Both the position numbers and the translations under genes were made by a program. A DNA stretch of 9,388 nucleotides, from contig QHSM01000277.1 of assembly GCA_003221595.1 (NCBI GenBank), positions 1 through 9,388 on the forward strand, written 5' to 3'. Below, in pieces: positions 5,780-9,388 of this stretch. Origin of the DNA: Candidatus Rokuibacteriota bacterium. Lineage in GTDB: Bacteria > Methylomirabilota > Methylomirabilia > Rokubacteriales > CSP1-6. The notes below the pieces were generated by a model. That model had not been told where the DNA came from. It ran no database searches and saw nothing but the letters and a program-made list of their open reading frames with translations. Positions within the stretch are counted from its first letter, which is position 1. Each line of letters begins with the position of its first letter.

Positions 5780-6958
5780 ATGAGCTACGACTTCGATCGT
5801 CGAATCGACCGCCGGCGCACGGACAGCGCCAAGTGGCAGAAGTACGGTCCCGACATCTTGCCGCTCTGGGTGGCGGACATGGACTTCCAGTCGCCCGAGC
5901 CCGTGATCCGCGCGCTGCGCGAGCGGGTGGAGCACGGCGTCTACGGCTACATCACGTTCGAGCAGCCCGAGTTCCACCAGCTCTTCGCCGACCGGCTGCT
6001 CAAGCGCTACGGCTGGCGCGTGTCCCCGGAAGCGGTGGTGATCATCCCCGGGGTGATCCCGGGCTTCAACGTGGCCGGACGCGTGCTCGCGGCGCCGGGC
6101 GACGGCCTCGTCCTCATGACGCCCGTGTACCCGCCCATCCTCCGCGCCGCCTCCAACATGGACCTCACCCGCGAGGATGCGCCGCTGGCGCGCCGGGCGG
6201 ACGGAAGCTACGAAGTCGACGTCGACGCGTTCACCGCGGCGATCGGCGACCGCACGCGGTTCTTCCTGCTCTGCAACCCGCACAACCCGGTGGGCCGGGT
6301 CCTCCGGCGCGACGAGCTCCAGCGGCTCGCGGAGGTTTGCCTGCGCCGCGGCCTCGCGATCGTCGCCGACGAGATCCATTGCGAGCTCGCCTATCCGGGC
6401 CACCGTCACACGCCGATCGCGTCGCTCGATGGGGCGATCGCCGAGCGCACGATCACGCTCATGGCGCCGAGCAAGACCTTCAACCTGGCCGGGCTCAAGT
6501 TCTCGGTCGCGATCATCCCGAACGCCGACCTGCGCGCGAAGTTCATCGCGGCGCGCGCCGACCTCGTGTCGACGGTGAACGTCCTCGGCTTCACGGCGGC
6601 CTACGCGGCGTACCGCGACGGCGGGCCGTGGCTCGACGAGCTGATGCGATATCTGGAAACGAACCGCGACTTCGCCATGGACTACGTGCGGACGCGCCTG
6701 CCCGGCGTGCGGGTCGCGACGCCCGAGGCGACCTATCTGGCCTGGCTCGACTGCCGGAATGCCGGCGCGGCGGCCGCCGCCGATCCGTTCACGTTCTTCC
6801 TGGAGCGGGCCCGGGTCGCCCTGAACGACGGCGCGCTGTTCGGCCCGGGCGGCGCGGGGTTCGTCCGGCTGAACTTCGGCTGTCCGCGCTCGCTCCTGGT
6901 CGAGGCGCTCGACCGCATGCGGGCGGCCCTCACGGACGACCGGCCAGCGCGCGTCTGA
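5780..6958 (+). CDS. PatB/MalY-type PLP-dependent aminotransferase or cystathionine beta-lyase
   Basis: A 392-residue fold-type I PLP enzyme, cytoplasmic. The N-terminus (FDRRIDRR...SAKWQKYG, then LPLWVADMDF at 27-36) is characteristic of the MalY/PatB subgroup, whose members are mostly cysteine-S-conjugate or cystathionine beta-lyases giving a thiol, pyruvate and ammonia; some act as aminotransferases. PLP-site residues are N166 in CNPHNPVG, D197 in VADEIHCEL, Schiff-base K232 in SKTFNLAGLK, and the carboxylate-binding R363 in FVRLNFGCPR. Length is normal. I see no Shine-Dalgarno before the ATG; with a -10-like GATAAC only 10 bases upstream, the message may be leaderless or nearly so. It is divergent from the reductase gene, and its last 29 bases overlap the convergent DinB-family gene. 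Exact substrate unknown. Confidence 0.9.
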   Translation: MSYDFDRRIDRRRTDSAKWQKYGPDILPLWVADMDFQSPEPVIRALRERVEHGVYGYITFEQPEFHQLFADRLLKRYGWRVSPEAVVIIPGVIPGFNVAGRVLAAPGDGLVLMTPVYPPILRAASNMDLTREDAPLARRADGSYEVDVDAFTAAIGDRTRFFLLCNPHNPVGRVLRRDELQRLAEVCLRRGLAIVADEIHCELAYPGHRHTPIASLDGAIAERTITLMAPSKTFNLAGLKFSVAIIPNADLRAKFIAARADLVSTVNVLGFTAAYAAYRDGGPWLDELMRYLETNRDFAMDYVRTRLPGVRVATPEATYLAWLDCRNAGAAAAADPFTFFLERARVALNDGALFGPGGAGFVRLNFGCPRSLLVEALDRMRAALTDDRPARV

Positions 6959-7424
6959 GCTGGTCGAGGTGGTTGTCGTCGTGCCACGCCATCACCGAGA
7001 GGAACTCGTCGATCGTCCGCCGGCCGCGCGAATCGACGTGACGACCGGCGCGCGACCAGTCGTCGGGTGCGAGCGGCCGGAGGAAGGCGAGCGTCTCCCC
7101 GCGGCGCCGGGTGAAGGCGGCGAGCGCGAGGGCGGCCTCGTTGGTGAGGTACTGCCGCTCCTCGGCCCAGCGATCGGGGTTCGTGGCGACGAACACCGGC
7201 AGGTCCATCGCCATCACGAGCCGCATCCGCTCGAGGAACCACTCCTCGTTGTCGCGCAGGTGACAGATCACCTCCGTCGCGGCCCAGCTCGTGGGCGTGG
7301 GACGACGGCCGAGCGCGACGGCTGTCGCGCCGCGGACGGCGTCTTCCAGCTCCGCCGGTGTTCGCACGATGCGCGCGAGCCGCTCCGCGCGCGGGCGCTG
7401 CGCATACTCCTCGACGCTCGCCAT
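6930..7424 (-). CDS. DinB-superfamily (four-helix) metalloprotein
   Basis: A 164-residue protein of the DinB/YfiT-like four-helix superfamily. The N-terminal WAATEVICHLRDNEEWF segment (47-63) and C-terminal MAWHDDNHLDQL (145-156) supply H55, H148 and H152, the three-histidine metal site typical of the fold. The middle carries the usual helix ending in LARPLAP/DDW-type sequence (114-123). Characterised relatives are thiol-dependent S-transferases (for example bacillithiol- or mycothiol-linked) or unknown, so the role here is open. GGGAGGG five bases upstream fixes the start. Its stop lies inside the end of the PLP-enzyme gene (29-bp antisense overlap), and its start faces away from the methyltransferase gene. 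Confidence 0.85.
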   Translation of the reverse strand: MASVEEYAQRPRAERLARIVRTPAELEDAVRGATAVALGRRPTPTSWAATEVICHLRDNEEWFLERMRLVMAMDLPVFVATNPDRWAEERQYLTNEAALALAAFTRRRGETLAFLRPLAPDDWSRAGRHVDSRGRRTIDEFLSVMAWHDDNHLDQLRRALAGRP

Positions 7425-7472
7425 CCACGCCCTCCCGGACCCTCATGGTAGCCGATGGCGATGCACCCGCGG

Positions 7473-7487
7473 GCGACGTCGCGCGAC
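7473..7487. promoter_or_regulatory. Overlapping palindromes upstream of the methyltransferase gene
   Basis: GCGAC, GTCGC, GCGAC follow one another, making two overlapping perfect 10-bp palindromes (7473-7482 and 7478-7487). They lie 11 bases before the preferred methyltransferase start, in the divergent gap with the DinB-family gene. This could be an operator, but GC-rich sequence yields such palindromes often, and the stretch is coding if the upstream start is used. Confidence 0.2.
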
Positions 7488-7498
7488 ATCGGGCGCAC

Positions 7499-8270
<772 letters not shown>

Positions 8271-8272
<2 letters not shown>

Positions 8273-8298
8273 CGCTCCGGGCGGGCGCCCTCAGCGCT
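8271..8298. terminator. Bidirectional hairpin spanning both stop codons of converging genes
   Basis: AGCGCT (8271-8276) pairs with AGCGCT (8293-8298); inside, after a symmetric 2x2 mismatch, GGGC (8279-8282) pairs with GCCC (8287-8290) around a four-base loop. The stem begins within the methyltransferase TAG and includes the permease TGA complement. There is no T-tract. It is a reasonable candidate for a shared terminator in a junction with only 18 free bases. Confidence 0.45.
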
Positions 8299-9388
8299 GG
8301 AGCAGGTACGGCACGTCGGCGACGACGGTATTCCTCCGGAAGAGCAGCGCGCCCTTGACCAGCAGGGCCGTCTGGTTGTGCAGGACGTGCTGCCACCAGT
8401 GCCGCGGCAGAAATTCCGGCAGCACGATCGTGACCATCTGCTCGCCGCCGCGCGACTGGATCTGATCCAGATAATCGAGCAGCGGGCGGAGCAGCGACCG
8501 GTACGGCGAGGTCAGGACGACCAGGGGAACGCCGAGCCCCCACTTGCCCCACTTGTCCTCGAGCCGGGCGGTGTGGGCCGGGTCCGTCTCGACGTAAACG
8601 GCGCGCACCGCCGCCGTCGGGGCGAGCGTCCGGGCGTACTGCACGGCGCGGACGACGCCGCGATGGACGTCGCCGATCAGCACCAGGACCGTGTGCTGGA
8701 ACGCCGGCGGGCCCTCGAAGCCCTCGAGCGACAGCTCGCGGGCCACCTCGTCGTAGTGCCGGTGCATCACGACGAACGTGGTGACCAGGAGGGGAATGAC
8801 GACGACGACGATCCAGGCGCCCTCCACGAACTTCGTGACCGTGAGCGTCAGGAGCACCACGCCGGTCACGGCCGCCCCGACCCCGTTGATCCACACGCGC
8901 CACTGCCAGCCCTTCTCGCGCAGGCGCAGCCAGCGCCGCACCATGCCCGACTGCGAGAGCGTGAACGAGATGAAGACGCCGATCGCGTAGAGGGGCAGGA
9001 GCGCGTGCGTGTCGCCCTGGAAGGCGACGATCAGGAGGATCGCAAAGCCGCTGAGGATCAGGATGCCGTTCGAGAACACCAGCCGATCGCCCTGGTTCGC
9101 GAATTGCCGGGGCACGAAGCGGTCGCGCGCCAGGATCGACGAGAGCCGCGGGAAGTCGGCGTACGAGGTGTTGGCGGCAAGGACGAGGATGAGCAGCGTG
9201 GAGGCCTGGACCGCGTAGTACGGGGCGCCATTTCCCCAGACCCGGCGTGCGATCTTCGACACCACCGTCTCGTCACCGCCCGGGACGACCCCGAAGTCGT
9301 AGGCGAGGTACGTGATGCCAAGGAACATCACGATCGAGATGACGCCGAGCGTCGTCATGACCGCCTGGGCGTTGCGTCCCTCGGGCGG
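8291..9388 (-). CDS. APC-superfamily amino-acid-type permease with soluble C-terminal domain (5' end cut by window)
   Basis: The C-terminal 365 residues of an inner-membrane permease of the APC superfamily; the frame is open to the right edge and the real start lies beyond it. The permease half shows helices at about 11-30, 57-72, 107-123, 131-149, 168-186 and 189-208, with the conserved ANTSYADFPRLSSILARD loop (72-89), FANQGDRLVFSNG (96-108) and FTLSQSGMVRRW (142-153). From about 209 it is soluble: a segment from HTVLVLIGD (232-240) onward has alternating strands and helices resembling a universal-stress-protein-like domain. Family members of this architecture are usually 600-700 residues, so roughly half is missing. 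An ATG at 9358 is internal, since the codons before it (PPEGRNAQAV) fit the conserved pre-helix segment. Substrate is probably an amino acid or similar compound; not determinable here. Confidence 0.88.
   Translation of the reverse strand, partial: PPEGRNAQAVMTTLGVISIVMFLGITYLAYDFGVVPGGDETVVSKIARRVWGNGAPYYAVQASTLLILVLAANTSYADFPRLSSILARDRFVPRQFANQGDRLVFSNGILILSGFAILLIVAFQGDTHALLPLYAIGVFISFTLSQSGMVRRWLRLREKGWQWRVWINGVGAAVTGVVLLTLTVTKFVEGAWIVVVVIPLLVTTFVVMHRHYDEVARELSLEGFEGPPAFQHTVLVLIGDVHRGVVRAVQYARTLAPTAAVRAVYVETDPAHTARLEDKWGKWGLGVPLVVLTSPYRSLLRPLLDYLDQIQSRGGEQMVTIVLPEFLPRHWWQHVLHNQTALLVKGALLFRRNTVVADVPYLLQR

Noticed and set aside
5722..7041. 439-codon plus-strand open frame overlapping the PatB-like gene in another frame
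   Set aside because: Arg/Pro/Ala-rich low-complexity translation; the neighbouring frame encodes a complete PLP enzyme with all active-site residues.

Overview
This is a GC-rich bacterial chromosomal segment, roughly 70% GC by eye with strongly G/C-biased third codon positions. It carries nine protein-coding genes, two of them cut by the window edges. I see no rRNA, tRNA, CRISPR array, insertion sequence or phage gene. The gene mix (amidase, MBL-fold hydrolase, Zn-dependent dehydrogenase, ketopantoate-reductase family protein, PatB/MalY-type PLP enzyme) and base composition suggest a free-living, metabolically versatile soil or sediment bacterium. A Rokubacteria/Methylomirabilota-like lineage is my guess, but it rests on gene style only and is weak.

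Layout from left to right: an NRAMP-family metal transporter (minus strand, C-terminus off the left edge); an amidase-signature hydrolase resembling 6-aminohexanoate-cyclic-dimer hydrolase (plus); an MBL-fold metallo-hydrolase (minus); a zinc-dependent medium-chain alcohol dehydrogenase (plus); a ketopantoate-reductase (PanE/ApbA) family protein (minus); a PatB/MalY-type PLP enzyme (plus); a DinB-superfamily protein with an intact three-histidine metal site (minus); a class I SAM-dependent methyltransferase (plus); and an APC-superfamily permease with a soluble C-terminal domain (minus, N-terminus off the right edge).

The most striking property is the arrangement. The nine genes alternate strand without exception, so no two neighbours are co-directional and no operon exists in the window. 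Every intergenic space is either a short divergent promoter region (74, 120, 51 and about 20-74 bp) or a tight convergent junction (30 bp, 56 bp, a 29-bp overlap, 18 bp). Two convergent junctions hold strong GC hairpins without U-tracts that could act in both directions. The 51-bp divergent gap between the ketopantoate-reductase family gene and the PLP-enzyme gene contains a 30-bp imperfect dyad whose outer arms overlap promoter-like hexamers on both strands.

No obvious single pathway links all genes. Most encode hydrolysis or redox of small organic molecules, flanked by two transporters, which fits a general catabolic or scavenging region. I did not find convincing evidence of a new multi-gene system. 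The better leads are the strand alternation, the symmetric divergent promoter, and the non-canonical metal-site residues of the NRAMP transporter.
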